DNA from: Micromussa lordhowensis
Taxonomy: Eukaryota > Cnidaria > Anthozoa > Scleractinia > Lobophylliidae
NCBI GenBank assembly: GCA_964020085.1
Contig: OZ026602.1
Coordinates: 28,735,177-28,799,176 of the forward strand
Direction of reading: 5' to 3'
Length of the DNA stretch: 64,000 nt
Notes under the pieces: generated by a model
Told to the model about the DNA's origin: nothing
What the model saw: only the letters and a program-made list of their open reading frames with translations
Database searches by the model: none
Shown here: piece by piece, positions 16,798-28,061 of the stretch
Layout: every line of letters starts with the position of its first letter
Position numbering within the stretch: position 1 is the first letter of the stretch
Made by a program: the position numbers and the translations under genes

Positions 16798-19665
16798 ATG
16801 GGAATATTCAATGACAATTCACAAAACGATCATCTCGGTCATTTAAAATTTTCCACTGAAAGAGGACCACCAGGACCACAAGGACAAAGAGGATTAAACG
16901 GATTAAAAGGACCATAAGGACAACCTGGTGTTGGATATAAATTGACGCCTGATGGTAATTATGATATTGATGGAAAACGATTGACTAATGTTGGAGAACC
17001 AACTGGAGATGGTGACGCTACAACAAAAGCTTATTTTGAATCTGAAAACTCTAAAAAAGCTGATAAAACCTATGTTGATTCAGAAATTTCTAAAGTAAAA
17101 GTTCATTCATCTCCAAATTATCATTTACAACAAAGTTTCACTTTTTATAAAGATTATGGTGATAAAGCAGAGTTAACTAAATCAAACATTTCAATCACCA
17201 ACCATACAAATCATTTGGATTTATTAGAGATATCTCAACAAGGTGTTAAAGATGGTTTTGCTTATTCTAATGTGAAATTGACAAACAATATTAATCCAGG
17301 TACTTATTCCATTCTTTTTGAAATTTTTGGTTATAATGGTTCCAATATCGTTACTGATGGTGACAGTGATCGTCTTTTATTTTATAATGTTGAAGGTGAT
17401 ACAATAATATCTGATTTCAGTCATGATTGGTTTTCAAATTATGCTAAAGCGTATATAATTTTCAACAATTCTAAAATAGATGTTGGCATCACTCTCCAAT
17501 TTCGTTATTATGGCTCCAGCAACTCAAATTTCAAGTTTCTCTTTTTCAGCAGATGTGTTAAAGGAGTACAAAAGACTGGTTTTGATCACGCCCTTTTTAA
17601 TGTCCCTGATGTCCAAGATAATCATAAGATTCTCTATTTTGAGAATTTGAATCTCAATGGTAATCTTATTGATGGTTTAGGTGATCCTGTCCATCTGGAT
17701 AGTGCTACTAATAAAAAATATGTCGACACTGAAAATATTCGACAAGATATTGCTATTAATGATAAAGCTAGTAAATCATATGTAGATGCAGAAATAGCAA
17801 AAGTCCATATAGATACAACACCATTATTACCAAGAGATGGTAGTAGAAGCATGACCAGTGATTTAGACATGGATAACAATCATATTCTCTCTGTGAAAAA
17901 TTTAAATGATCATAAAGTTGATGATGCTTATGAGGTTAGAGTTAGAGATTTGGGAAGCGTTGTCAACAAAGAATATCAGAATGAAAAATTTCTCAAAGTG
18001 GACAAAGATGGTAATTATTTTGATCTAAAACAAAATACTATCAAAAACTGTGAACCTTACTATGATGGACTTTTTGATGATAACAGTTTGGTCAGTAAAG
18101 CTTTTGTAGATGCTGAAATTAGTAAATTACCAAAGCCTGCTACTGATGTCTTGAAATTAGATGGAAGTAAAGCTATGACTGGTAATCTGGATATGGGAAA
18201 TAATGATATTGATAATCTGAAGACTGTTGTTGAAGATGATGGAGCAAATCCGAATTATGATAAAATAAAATGCAAAGCAATAAATTTTGAATTGTTAAAG
18301 AGCACAAGGGACTATCTAGTTCACACCATTACCAATACTGAAGCTGATCTGCTTCCAAAAGATGGTAGTGAGGCAATGACTGGTGATCTTAATATGACTA
18401 ATCATGGTATCATCAATCTCAAAGATCCAAAACCATCAGATAATAGTCATGCAGCTTCCGTTAATTTCGTCAATACTACTATTAACAATAGTAATACAAT
18501 CTTGAATGGTATAATCGACAAGAAAATAAAAGAATCTGAAACAAGTTCCATTGATTTAGTCGACCAAGAAAATGTCTTCAAAATAGTGATGGATGATGAC
18601 CTGTTCAAAGAAGATGATGATGACATTCACAAAATTGGTGTTAAGAATAAAGATTTTCATTTGGTTAACAAAAAGACTTATGAATTTAAGATTGATTATG
18701 ATTCAAGCATTGGTTATTATAGTACCAGACTATCAATTGATTTAATCTATTTAGATGCTGGCAACTATACGATGGTATTTGAAATGTATGTGGAAGATGG
18801 AATTACTATTGATCAAATTGAGGGTACTAGTGGTACTCTATCAGGAATAACCACCAAATCAAATATAGATGGTACTAAGACAAGAAGCATAATCCATTTT
18901 AGCTACAATCGTTTAGCTTCTGGTTTCAATGATTTGGATATTGATATCAAGCTGAAAAGTAAAACTGATCCTCAAACTACCATTTATGTTGTTGTTTACG
19001 GTGTTAAAGGCAATGTTAATAATGTCTCTGTTGGTTTATGGGATCGATTATACTATTATGACAACGATTCCATTGAATATGAGGTTCCAATCGATATGAA
19101 AAATAGACAGATAAAAAATGTTGGAGATGGAAATGAAAATGCTGATGCTGTCAATTTCAAACAATTAAATGAAGTTGAAAAACAATTTATCATTGTTAAT
19201 AATACAGTCGCGAGAAATAATGCTAACATCACAACTATTAATGTAAATAATGGTTATTATTATTTTACAAATCAGTTGAATCATAACAACTTGAATACCG
19301 TCTCATTTCCAAATATTACGAATTCTTACCCTTATTCAAATGGTAAAAACACTGTTACAGGTAACAAAACATATTTGGTGTTGAGGATATTACTTAGTGG
19401 TAATTATCAAATCATATATACTGATTCTTATAAAAATGGTGGTAGTTTTGTGATTCATGATAATACAAATGGAATTGACTTATTTGTTGTCGGACTTAAT
19501 AATAAATTAGGATGGACACCAATCACAATAAATGCTGTCATTCCAATTAATGTAGACAATGGTTTTAATCACGCTGATATACAATTGATGATACGAACCA
19601 CTAATAATGCCATTTTAGATGGATCCGGAAAAAGTACATTTCATATAAAATATTTAGGCGCTTGA
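16798..19665 (+). pseudogene. Spike/fibre protein with collagen-like neck and tail-fibre repeats
   Basis: ATG at 16798. Codons 23-45 are a collagen-like Gly-X-Y run (GPPGPQGQRG, later GQPG), interrupted by a TAA at 16915-16917. Reading resumes in the same frame to 19665. The body has at least three copies of a phage-tail-fibre-type unit: an L-x2-DGS-x-AMT-x-x-L-x-M head followed by asparagine-rich residues (near 17830, 18165 and 18355) and paired with DAA/A-x-x-YVD-like segments. The remainder is beta-rich and Asn-rich, ending in domains likely to bind cells. Trimeric receptor-binding fibre is the expected role. The stop is one substitution away from a sense codon, so it may be recent. Confidence 0.7.
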
Positions 19666-19687
19666 GACTAAAATATAACATAAATAT

Positions 19688-20176
19688 ATGAAAGAGCCAC
19701 GAAACAGTATATTCAACTGGAATCATATTTCAGATGAACTAACGGAAGAACAGATTGAAGAATTAAAATCTTACTACCGTACATATCATGAAAAGTGTTG
19801 GGCATACAAACAAGCATCGAAACACCTCAAAAAATGGAAACTATTAGGTAACTCACTGTCTATCATATTTGCATCTGGAGGTTTTGCTAGCAGTCTAGCA
19901 ACTGGCGGCATTAGTTTGATCGCAATCAGTACAGCAGCACTTTTGATTCAGGGTTGGATGAAGCATAAAGACCTTGATCTTAAGATCCAAAATTGTACAT
20001 ATGCCCACCAAAGCTATCAACATTTGCTGAATGAAATAAAAGACATGATGAGAAGTGGAAATTTCAATTCATCTCATATTTACAACACAATGAAAAACAT
20101 TGATGATTACGTTACAGACAACAGTCCAATTGTTGACAAGTATTTGATAAAATACGATGAAAAATTCATACGTTAA
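19688..20176 (+). CDS. Small membrane protein (unassigned)
   Basis: 162 aa, ATG at 19688, 22 bp after the spike gene. A hydrophobic stretch at about residues 52-85 (SIIFASGGFASSLATGGISL and on) could form a helical hairpin in membranes. It is flanked by amphipathic helices (LTEEQIEELKSYYRTYHEKC; IQNCTYAHQSYQHLLNEIKD). The layout recalls small holin/SLATT-like membrane proteins. It overlaps the end of the opposing zinc-ribbon gene by 11 bp. Function unknown. Confidence 0.55.
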   Translation: MKEPRNSIFNWNHISDELTEEQIEELKSYYRTYHEKCWAYKQASKHLKKWKLLGNSLSIIFASGGFASSLATGGISLIAISTAALLIQGWMKHKDLDLKIQNCTYAHQSYQHLLNEIKDMMRSGNFNSSHIYNTMKNIDDYVTDNSPIVDKYLIKYDEKFIR

Positions 20177-20744
20177 CTATCGACTGAATTCTATCTCCTA
20201 TCAATAATTGAATCTTTTCCCAATATTGTTCGTAAGATTTTAATGTCCTCTTCGACTTCGTTACACTGATATCTTTGTAAGGAAGCCCGAGCATCTTGAA
20301 TAATTGCTTGATAATATATTTGATACTCATCATCCGTTTGCGTCCATTTTCAACCTTATGTGAAACACTGTCCATCTCAATGAATACTTTGTGGATCTGC
20401 TTTCTTTGTTTATGAGTTGAACAGATATTATGCTTAAAAGATATACTATCCAACACATTTTGAATATGGTATTTCCGATGATAAACCGATTTCCGTCGCA
20501 TCCTATACAAATTCTCATAAAAGTCAAAAGACTCTGTGGTATAATAATTACCATGAACAAAACCACAATTTATACAAGTATTCATACCATCAATGATCTC
20601 TAACTCCTGTTCACCACAACATAACTCAGCCGCTTTGTTAACTTCTACTAATAGTTGATCACAATAAGGACAAGTACACTCTTCCATATTCTTCAATTCA
20701 TCATGGATTTGAGAATTACAATTCATTTCTATAATATCATACAA
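20166..20744 (-). CDS. Zinc-ribbon transcription factor resembling poxvirus VLTF3
   Basis: 192 aa, ATG at 20744 (an internal ATG follows six codons on). Zinc ligands: CPYCDQLL near residue 25 and CINCGFVHGNYY near residue 57. Then comes a motif of the kind seen in VLTF3 late transcription factors, FDFYENLYRMRRKSVYHRK, with further helices (SIKYIIKQLFKMLG). VLTF3-like proteins activate late genes in large DNA viruses. No stop or shift is seen. The assignment rests on the zinc ribbon plus the Y-x-R-x-x-H-type motif; TFIIB-like is the alternative. Confidence 0.6.
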   Translation of the reverse strand: MYDIIEMNCNSQIHDELKNMEECTCPYCDQLLVEVNKAAELCCGEQELEIIDGMNTCINCGFVHGNYYTTESFDFYENLYRMRRKSVYHRKYHIQNVLDSISFKHNICSTHKQRKQIHKVFIEMDSVSHKVENGRKRMMSIKYIIKQLFKMLGLPYKDISVTKSKRTLKSYEQYWEKIQLLIGDRIQSIVNV

Positions 20745-20769
20745 GATTATATTTTCATGTCACTACATA

Positions 20770-20793
20770 TGACGTCACGCCACAGTTGTGGCG
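20770..20793 (-). promoter_or_regulatory. CRE-like site and hairpin upstream of the VLTF3-like gene
   Basis: A perfect palindromic TGACGTCA (20770-20777), the consensus for CREB/ATF factors, is followed directly by CGCCACAGTTGTGGCG, a 6-bp stem with a 4-nt loop. They lie 26-49 bp before the start codon. Use of a host CREB/ATF-type signal by the element is an inference. Confidence 0.45.
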
Positions 20794-20904
20794 GTCTATA
20801 AAGTCCATTTCATTTAAAGTTGACTTCAACAACAAATTTCAGCATAAACTTTGTGAGTAAAGTTTACTTACAAAATTTATAATTAAAACACTTGAAACAC
20901 AATA

Positions 20905-21030
20905 TCATGGACTTCCTGTTTTTCCAAACATGTTCAGACCTGCTAGTGGGGATTCCCCGAATATAACATCTGGTTTTCCAAGAAAGTCATGCAATGAAAG
21001 ATCGACATCATAAACGCGTATGATTTCCAT
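20905..21030 (-). CDS. Inward-facing small gene, right copy
   Basis: A 41-codon frame (MEIIRVYDVDLSLHDFLG...) is homologous to the start of the left-end gene at 642. The C-terminal part differs (IFGESPLAGLNMFGKTG) and there is no zinc half, so this copy is either truncated or has a different tail. It is divergent from the gene at 21065. Confidence 0.45.
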   Translation of the reverse strand: MEIIRVYDVDLSLHDFLGKPDVIFGESPLAGLNMFGKTGSP

Positions 21031-21064
21031 TTAAAAAAATAATATATAATATATAATATATACA
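21031..21064. promoter_or_regulatory. 34-bp divergent spacer, right end
   Basis: Nearly pure A/T spacer, with a single C, between two divergent ATGs. It has the same length as the left-end spacer (608-641) and inverted sequence similarity to it. Confidence 0.5.
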
Positions 21065-21487
21065 ATGGATTCAACACGCGAGAGTTATTTTCAAAAAAAA
21101 TATGAACTAAGAATTGTATGCTTTGAAATAGAAACTTTATTGGGTATGGTTCGTACAATTGATAAAATGCACAAACACTCCATTGAAAATTACAAAAATG
21201 TAATTGATCGTTATTCAAATTGTGAAAATGGAATAATAACAGATTTAATAAAATTCAGGATTGAACACAGTGAACAATTTTATTTGATTTTTGATAATAT
21301 TGCCGAAGAGTTTCAAAATAGACTAAGAACTTTGAAGCGTGAATTAATTAAAAAACTAGACATCAAAAAACTAGAAATAAAAAAATTAAAAGCCATCACA
21401 GAAGAAAATGAATCAGAAAGTGAATCAGACAATGAATCAAATAATGAATCAATTAAAAAAATACCAAAAATTTATCGATTTAAGTAG
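21065..21487 (+). CDS. Terminal-repeat gene, right copy (charged protein)
   Basis: Intact 140-aa frame, homologous to the left-end gene over its whole length. The N-terminal 95 residues are helical and charged. A basic stretch (KKLDIKKLEIKKLK) follows, then a Ser/Glu/Asn-rich tail (ENESESESDNESNNESIKK). No known domain. It faces outward from the element. Conservation at both ends suggests it is a real gene of the element and not filler of the inverted repeat. Confidence 0.65.
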   Translation: MDSTRESYFQKKYELRIVCFEIETLLGMVRTIDKMHKHSIENYKNVIDRYSNCENGIITDLIKFRIEHSEQFYLIFDNIAEEFQNRLRTLKRELIKKLDIKKLEIKKLKAITEENESESESDNESNNESIKKIPKIYRFK

Positions 21488-21841
21488 ATTGTCCATGATG
21501 AAAAGAGAGTGAATTTTATTCTCCTGCAGGAGAAAAAAAAGCAGCAATAGTTGTGAGAAATTGATTGGTTGATATTTGCATGGCAGCTGTGGGTGTTATA
21601 CATAATTTATCACCTGCATTGGTAGGTATTTGCATAGCACCTAGGATTTTGTGTTTTCCGTGTTTGATTCAGCCGACTGAATAAGTTGACTGAATTATGG
21701 ATTTGATTTCCGTGTTTGACCTTGGTATTGGATTTTGTGTTTGATATGGATTTGGATTTATTTTTGAAAAGTGAGTTCAAAAGTGTGCTGGATTTTGTGT
21801 TTGATTCAGTAATTGTATATAGATTTGGGAAAGTGTGCTTA
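21488..21841. other. Non-coding flank of the virus element
   Basis: No gene is visible. A degenerate GGATTTTGTGTTTGATATGG-like unit recurs several times between 21640 and 21800. Confidence 0.4.
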
Positions 21842-22483
21842 AACCACCAACTCTATAACTAGTAATGCATTAATTCAGCCATTATTTGAATATTGTTGCA
21901 CAGTGTGGGGAAACACCAAAAACGAAAATCTACTTCGATTATTAAGAGTTCAAAAACGCTGTGCCAGGCTAATTTTAGATGCTAGTTTTTCTGATAATTC
22001 TGTTGAACTTTTCAGTAAGCTAGGTTGGTGATCCATCGATGACGTCATAAGAATAAGAAAGCTTTGTTTAATGCACAAGATCGTTAATGGCTGTTGCCCT
22101 CAGTACTTCAAAGATTATATCTCCTATGTTAATGATAAGCATAGACATAATACAAGGGCGTCAACAAATAATAATTTATTCATACCCCTTTCTCGTACCA
22201 ATTCTGGTCTACACACTTTTTATGCAAGTGCCAACCGATTATGGAACACATTAGATGATGGCACAAGAAGTATTTCAACTCTAAGGAATTTTAAAAAGCA
22301 TATAAGTAATAAATATGTAGTTAATAATTCTAAGCTCGATCATTTTACTATTCATAGAACCTTCTAATTAACTTATTTTGGGAGTACTGTGTGGATATTT
22401 TTACTTTTTATCAATATTATTATTAATGGACTACTGAATTTTTAGTAATTGTGTCATCCAATAAAGTTATTATTATTATTATG
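21842..22483 (+). mobile_element. 5'-truncated LINE fragment (CR1/L2-like reverse-transcriptase tail)
   Basis: Coding traces begin with PLFEYCCTVWGNT and RLLRVQKRCARLIL, typical of the end of non-LTR reverse-transcriptase proteins. They continue after an in-frame TGA near 22029 (FSKLGW then stop) as HKIVNGCCPQYFKDYISY, and end in a RLWNTLDDGTRSISTLRNFK-type tail. The 3' end is a short ATT microsatellite preceded by AATAAAG (about 22460-22482). This is a dead 3' copy. Confidence 0.75.
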
Positions 22484-24155
22484 GAAAAGGAAGTTCTGGT
22501 TCTGACTCTGGGGGAAAAAAGTTGCCACTTTCAATCAGGATAAAGCTAATTCAAAAGCTAGTGAAAGCCTCGATTTGATGCTTTTAAAGCTTACGTGACC
22601 CTCTTGAAACAGCAAAAGTGGAGCAGTCTGAACATAAATTAGTATTTTTTGTTAATTTGGTTATGGAGCGGTAATAGTATTCTAAAAGCGTCAAAATCAT
22701 TTTTTCTAAACTAACCTCACTTCCATGGTCATTCAGTCACGTGACCAATCATATGGTGGTTACGTATGTGTTCATGATATTAAAGGTAACATTGATTTCC
22801 GTCTCTCCTGCTATTTTGCTCACATTTTATCCATAATAAATGAGGTTGGAGTGTGTTTTATGCCGTAGCCTCGTTTTCATGCGTGTTCTAAAGGGGGGGT
22901 TTCTAAAACATCTCCTAAAAAGCCCCATAGCAGGTTGCAAAACCGGCAACATGTATTTTCCTATTCCTTAGGGCTACCTCAACATACCTAGAGCAATGGC
23001 TTGCTTTCAGCAAAAAATGCCCACGGAAATACAGATGCTGCCAGACTATTACATAACAGAAACAAATGGAACGGTGTTGTCCTAAAAAAATAGTAAATAA
23101 TTACTAGCAATGGCAGTTGGTATGTGAAAACTATACGAGACTTATCAAGGGAAAATCAAATTGAACATAATTATATATTTTTTTACTGACCCCCTTTACA
23201 CTACAGCAGTTTTTCGAGTTGCCATCGCCATAATAAACTTCTCCACACAACCCACATACAACATCATCCATGTTTCTTCGGGTCAAGGCTTCAAAACTGT
23301 AGAATGCATTGTACATTACATCACAGATGTAGTTAACTGTGATTGGACTAGGTGTGTGATCCTGCAAGAAGAAAAATGAAGTATATTATTCAGGGAATCG
23401 CATGTTAATTTTCTAACAGCTGCAAATAAAGTTAACATAATTGCTTTATTAATATATTAACATAACATTTGGTAAAGAAATGCTGCATTAATCAAAAAAG
23501 TAGCAATGAAGACTAACTTAAAATATTACTTAGTTTTTTGTCCATCCAGATCATTTTTCAAAGATTACCAGTATATTATTAATGAGCTTTCATCTACATG
23601 TACTACTCAATTTTCTACCTTTTGGGATTTCTTAAAGACATTTTTCCCCAACGAAGATGTATAAAATGAAGCTTATTCTACCAAGAGCAAACATGTCTAA
23701 GTATGCCCTTAGGAAAACTTTTATACTTAACCTGGATTTAATGAGGTTAATAGTGAATTAACATATACTTTAAAGTGTATCTAATACATACCTGTTGTGC
23801 TGTTCTTAACTTATACCTGATCCTTATAAAAAAAACAGTCCAGCGTAATACTGTACTTAATAGCCACTTAAGGTATCTGCACTGGCAAATTTTCAACATT
23901 TTCTTTTAAGTTCAAAATCTATTGACAGTAAGTTTAGGTCATGTAATATGCATATCTATCTCTTTTTTTAAATTAAACCATCGCATTCAAGAAAAAATCT
24001 GCTTCAAAGTTGCAAGATTTACCGGAAGTTCAAAGAGGAATATTAACTTCCGTTTCTATGGAACGTGTCCGCGGGGGCCAGCGGAAGGGAAATTTGACTC
24101 TAGTGTTCACTAGTTTACCTCTCCCGCGTGGTTCTCAAAGATTTCAAGATCGAAC
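22484..24155. other. Intergenic DNA, no gene recognised
   Basis: AT-rich with scattered stops in all frames. No repeat of note was seen apart from short A/T runs. The last 100 bp before 24156 are GC-richer and probably contain the promoter or 5' leader of the next gene. Confidence 0.4.
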
Positions 24156-25168
24156 ATGGCTGACAGTTCCGTGAACTGCGAGGCTGCTTTCCTCACTTTA
24201 AATGCCGAATTCGAACAAAACGGGTAGGTATTTTCTCCTTTTCTTTTTAGTTTTGTTGAAAGTAATATTTTTCAGAACGCTCTTTAGCGTTTTCTACTTA
24301 TAATTTGTTTAGATTTGGGAAAACACCCGAAGGTCTCGCAAATCTCCTTCGCACGACATCAAGAAAGCCTGGAGAAACGGCTGAAAAGATGCGGCATCGC
24401 ATCTACTCTCGGCTGTATGGGATTATGTGGGTAATTGACTTGTATACAATTTAATGGTAAGTTCTCAATGGTATCAAAAGGTCCCAAACATTTCTCTATC
24501 TGTACGTGGTGGTTGCATGTAACCTCGTGCGAAATTATCGAATTCTCATCCATTGTGCTTCCCGTTTTAGGTGATTGTGTCACTCGAGCAAATGCAAATC
24601 TTTTGTTTATATAATTACTGAAAATGTTTTTGCTGTTGTTGTCTTAGATATATTTTTCATTTCGCTCTTTAGCATGGATGTAAAATAGGCGGAGGTCAAT
24701 TTACTGGGGGTCAACCCACCTTTGTGTTCCCTGAATGTATCAAGAAAGTGGTGCGCGCCATTGTTCCAGAGGATGTCCGCGACTTTGAGGATCCAGTTGG
24801 TCCTCATGTAAGTTAATGCTTCTGATTTTATATGGTATCAATGACTATGAAAGGGCAAGACCAATCTCTCGATGTTCATTGTGTTTATGAACTCATTCAA
24901 TGTTCCAATGGTCTGACTTATGCTCAATCACAAGAAACATTTTTCATCTAAACGTTCGAATGGTGAAAATTTGAGAAAACATATGTTACAAGGCTGTGGC
25001 TGTAAACATGTTAGATTGTTGATGACTTCTGTGTTGTTTTAGGTGTATCACGTCACATTGCAGGACCTGGTGGAAACAAAGTGGCCAGCAGTGAAAAAGG
25101 GAAAAAAGAATAAGAATTGGCTCTCTGTTACATCAGTGACAAAATTATTATATGAATTAGAATTATAA
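24156..25168 (+). CDS. Four-exon gene of unknown function
   Basis: Exons by splice signals and phase: 24156-24223, 24313-24430, 24673-24807 and 25043-25168, giving 148 aa. Donors are GTAGGT, GTAATT, GTAAGT; acceptors are TTTAG, TTTAG, TTTTAG; the total is 447 nt with no stop. The protein starts MADSSVNCEAAFLTLNAEF. It has a basic middle (LLRTTSRKPGETAEKMRHRI), a Gly/Gln-rich part (IGGGQFTGGQPTFVF), and a Val/Ile-rich helix (IKKVVRAIVPEDVRDF) before a Lys-rich region (KWPAVKKGKKNKN). No family recognised. The consistent phases make this a credible gene, but the exon ends are my prediction. Confidence 0.6.
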
Positions 25169-25370
25169 GAAGTATAAGAATGAGAAATTATAAGAATTAG
25201 TTTTCTATTATCTCAGTGAAAAAGGGAAAAAAGAAAAAGAATTGGCTCTCTGTTACATCACTGACAAAATTATTATATGAATTAGAATTATAAGAAGTAT
25301 AAGAATGAGAAATTATAAGAATTAGTTTTCTATTATCTCAGTGAAAAAGGGAAAAAAGAATAACAATTAG
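25091..25370. repeat. 125-bp tandem repeat over the gene's last exon
   Basis: About 2.2 copies of a 125-bp unit starting GTGAAAAAGGGAAAAAAGAA (at 25091, 25216 and 25341). The first copy contains the stop codon of the preceding gene, so the repeat arose by duplicating its 3' end. Confidence 0.8.
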
Positions 25371-27429
25371 TTTTCTATTACATGTAACTGCATTCTTTAG
25401 AGCCATTGTGTGTTGCTGTTATTATTGTACTTCCTTCAAATGAGCATCCGGAAATCAAGGCTAATGGATACACATTTTCTGCCATCAGAGCATTTTTTGT
25501 GCTTGAAAATAAAATTAATGATTATTGTTATGGCCGCAATGTTTTGTTTCAATCTCCTAAATCATTATCTGTATTCTTTAGGCTGTTAGAGCCATTGTGC
25601 GTCGCTGTTATTCTTCTGCTTCCTTCAAAGGAACATTGTGAAATCAAGGCCAGTGCATACACATTTTCTGCCATCAGAGCATTTTTGTTGTGTTTAAAAA
25701 TATAAATATTGTTATGGCCACAATGCTACTGTTTTTTTGTGGCTTGATTTTACCTTGGTTTATTGTTTCAATCTGGTAAATCATAGTAACATTACCACAC
25801 CCAAGAACAAAGGAAATGAACACAACAACACACAATAAATTTGAAGCACAATATATTGATTACATTATCTTGTGGAAGTGATACTTGTACTATCTACTAC
25901 AGTAACTGGAACTGAAGACTTTCTTATGCAGACATTGAACATAAGTCTTAAAATTTCAATGTCCAAATTCATTTACACATGTATATTATAGGCAAGCAAC
26001 CCTTCAACTCTATTTCATCTCTCTAATATCATTTAGAAATAGCCCATTTTCAAATGCTTGAAATGGTGAGATTTGAAATAAGTAACCCCTAAAAAATGAT
26101 CTCTTTGATAACAATAATTGATAATAATTATTGGATGGGGTTTTTGTGAATCCAGAATAATCAAGGTCAAGGTAAGGGTTACCAGCCGAAGCTGACGGCT
26201 GAGGTTGATAATCCTTACGAAGACCTTGATTATTCTCCATATCACAAAAACCAAATCTAATAATGTTTTATTATACATTGAACAAAAAAAATTGAAGTCA
26301 TATTTTTGCTTCTTCACTGATGGGAAGCAACACAAAGTGCTTGAACCTAACATGATTACCTGTGACCTTGAGTGTCCATGAGTTGATAATTATTATTTTA
26401 TATTGTGCAGTTTCAAATATCCATACCCTTCTGAAGGGGTTCTTTTCATGTAAGGGAAGGTCTTCAACAGTCCACAGGTCCACAGAATGACAGTACATAC
26501 TTTTAAGACGTTTTCTTTTTTTTGGTTCACACCCCTTAGCTAGGTTCGCACTCTGACATTCAGCGGGTACACATGTCCCGTCCAAATTCCATTTATATAT
26601 CCCAGCATCTTTCCGGCCAGTTCAAGCATGGCGCCAAAAAGCGAAGAAGTTTACAATAATTATTCAAGGTCAGTTTTATTGTAAGCAAGTTTAGATGGTT
26701 TATCGTAGTATTCTTTTTAGAAGCAATGATATTTGAAGTTTCTGCACGAGGAAATGCCTAATATGCTATGGCTTAAAACAACCATATTAAACAATTACCG
26801 TATTGTCAACGCGAGTTGATTTTTGCCCGTATATATATCAATGTCTGATGATCGCCTAGAGCGTGAAACTCGAGTAACTAGTAATACTTTCCTTCTTTTA
26901 TGTTTGTATTTTGCTCTGCACATTTCTGCATCGAGCACTCCTAGGATAAGCGAAGCAATTTCATTTCTTGTTTATTCGTTTAAATGCTATAATAAATATT
27001 AATTTGCCATGGTTGAGGTCCAAAACCTTCTGCTGTACAGTTTAGTTCTGTCATTGACACCCAATTTGTTAAACAAGCTATGCAAGCTGTAGCTGTCAGA
27101 GAGTATATATAATTGTCATTTGATAAAATTTTATTATTTAGGGGAGTCATTTGCATCTTGGACAAAAGGGTAAAACAATAGGATGTTATTGTTCGTTTCA
27201 CACCGAACATGAGCTTTGTTGTGAATGAAATTATGGAAACACATTGAATTAAATTACCTCAAAATTGGGCAAAGTAATATTCAGGTTTTTATTCACTGTT
27301 TATTTATGAGTATGTAGTTACATTTTTGATTGATATGCGAAAAAAAAGTTATATGTAGCAGAAATGAATTTCAGTTAAATATTGTACAACATTTTATTCA
27401 TCGTACCCCTTTTTATCTTTGTAATGTAT
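25371..27429. repeat. Non-coding region with a duplicated segment and a hairpin
   Basis: Two copies of an approximately 110-bp segment (TTAGAGCCATTGTG ... CATACACATTTTCTGCCATC) occur near 25397 and 25577; each could encode a short exon-like AVRAIVRRCY stretch. An imperfect hairpin at about 26139-26252 pairs GAATAATCAAGGTC with GACCTTGATTATTC. A minus-strand frame near 26400-26585 contains coding-like residues (HSVDLWTVEDLPLHEKNPF) that may be an exon, but no gene could be built. Confidence 0.45.
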
Positions 27430-27433
27430 TTAA

Positions 27434-28061
27434 GGAGGCTCGAAAGGGTTTTTTTGTTGATGTAGTGTTTGCGAAACGATGAAAGATTACAAAGAAGGAT
27501 ATTTAATGCTGTAGGCAAACTATGTGTCTCCTTGGAACTCTAATGTTGTAATATATTTTGAAGGTGCTTATGACGTCATATTAGTTACCATGGCAACAAC
27601 CCAAGGTCCACAAAAAGGCCCTCTAAATGTCAGTTTTTGTAAAATATCTGAAAAACTAATTTGGTGACCTACCGTTTTTATTTCTTTGTTGAAAAGCTCC
27701 CTAAATTATTTATCTTTTCAGGCAGTATGAAAAAAATTTATCTAGTGGAATTTAATATATCTGTAAAAACGCACTTTATGGCTTCCAGAAAATTCTACTA
27801 GATAAATTTCCCTGAAACTTTTATATTTGAAGTGCCATCGTGAATGACGCATGCATGCAAAAAATCGAGATAGGTCACCAAGCAAACTTTCGAGCTAAAT
27901 ACAAATGTTTTCTGCAGATTTTATTTCCGGTTCGCGCGATTTTACGCAGCATAAACTTCTGGTGTACTGATTTTAATACTGATTCAGCGGACGCGTGCAT
28001 CTTAGTTATGGCTTGTGTAGATTGCGCGTGCCCGTGCAGCTGAAAACCCTTTCGAGCCTCC
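27434..28061. mobile_element. TTAA-flanked MITE (628 bp)
   Basis: Perfect 19-bp inverted ends (GGAGGCTCGAAAGGGTTTT) are bounded by TTAA on both sides (27430-27433 and 28062-28065). TTAA duplication is the mark of piggyBac and Kolobok elements. No transposase is encoded, so it is non-autonomous. An inner inverted repeat (TTTATCTAGTGGAATTT against AAATTCTACTAGATAAA) lies near 27735-27810. Confidence 0.85.

Larger units (their letters stand above)
20970..21487. repeat. Right inverted repeat of the Polinton-like element
   Basis: Inverted counterpart of about 40-703. The similarity begins inside the small gene at 20905-21030 and runs through the spacer into the terminal gene. Beyond 21490 I see no further match to the left end, so either the outer ends differ or the element's end lies near here. 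Confidence 0.7.

Noticed and set aside
25395..25705. A protein-coding gene in the duplicated AVRAIV-containing segments
   Set aside because: Short frames end quickly and differ between the two copies; could be exon remnants but no model could be built.
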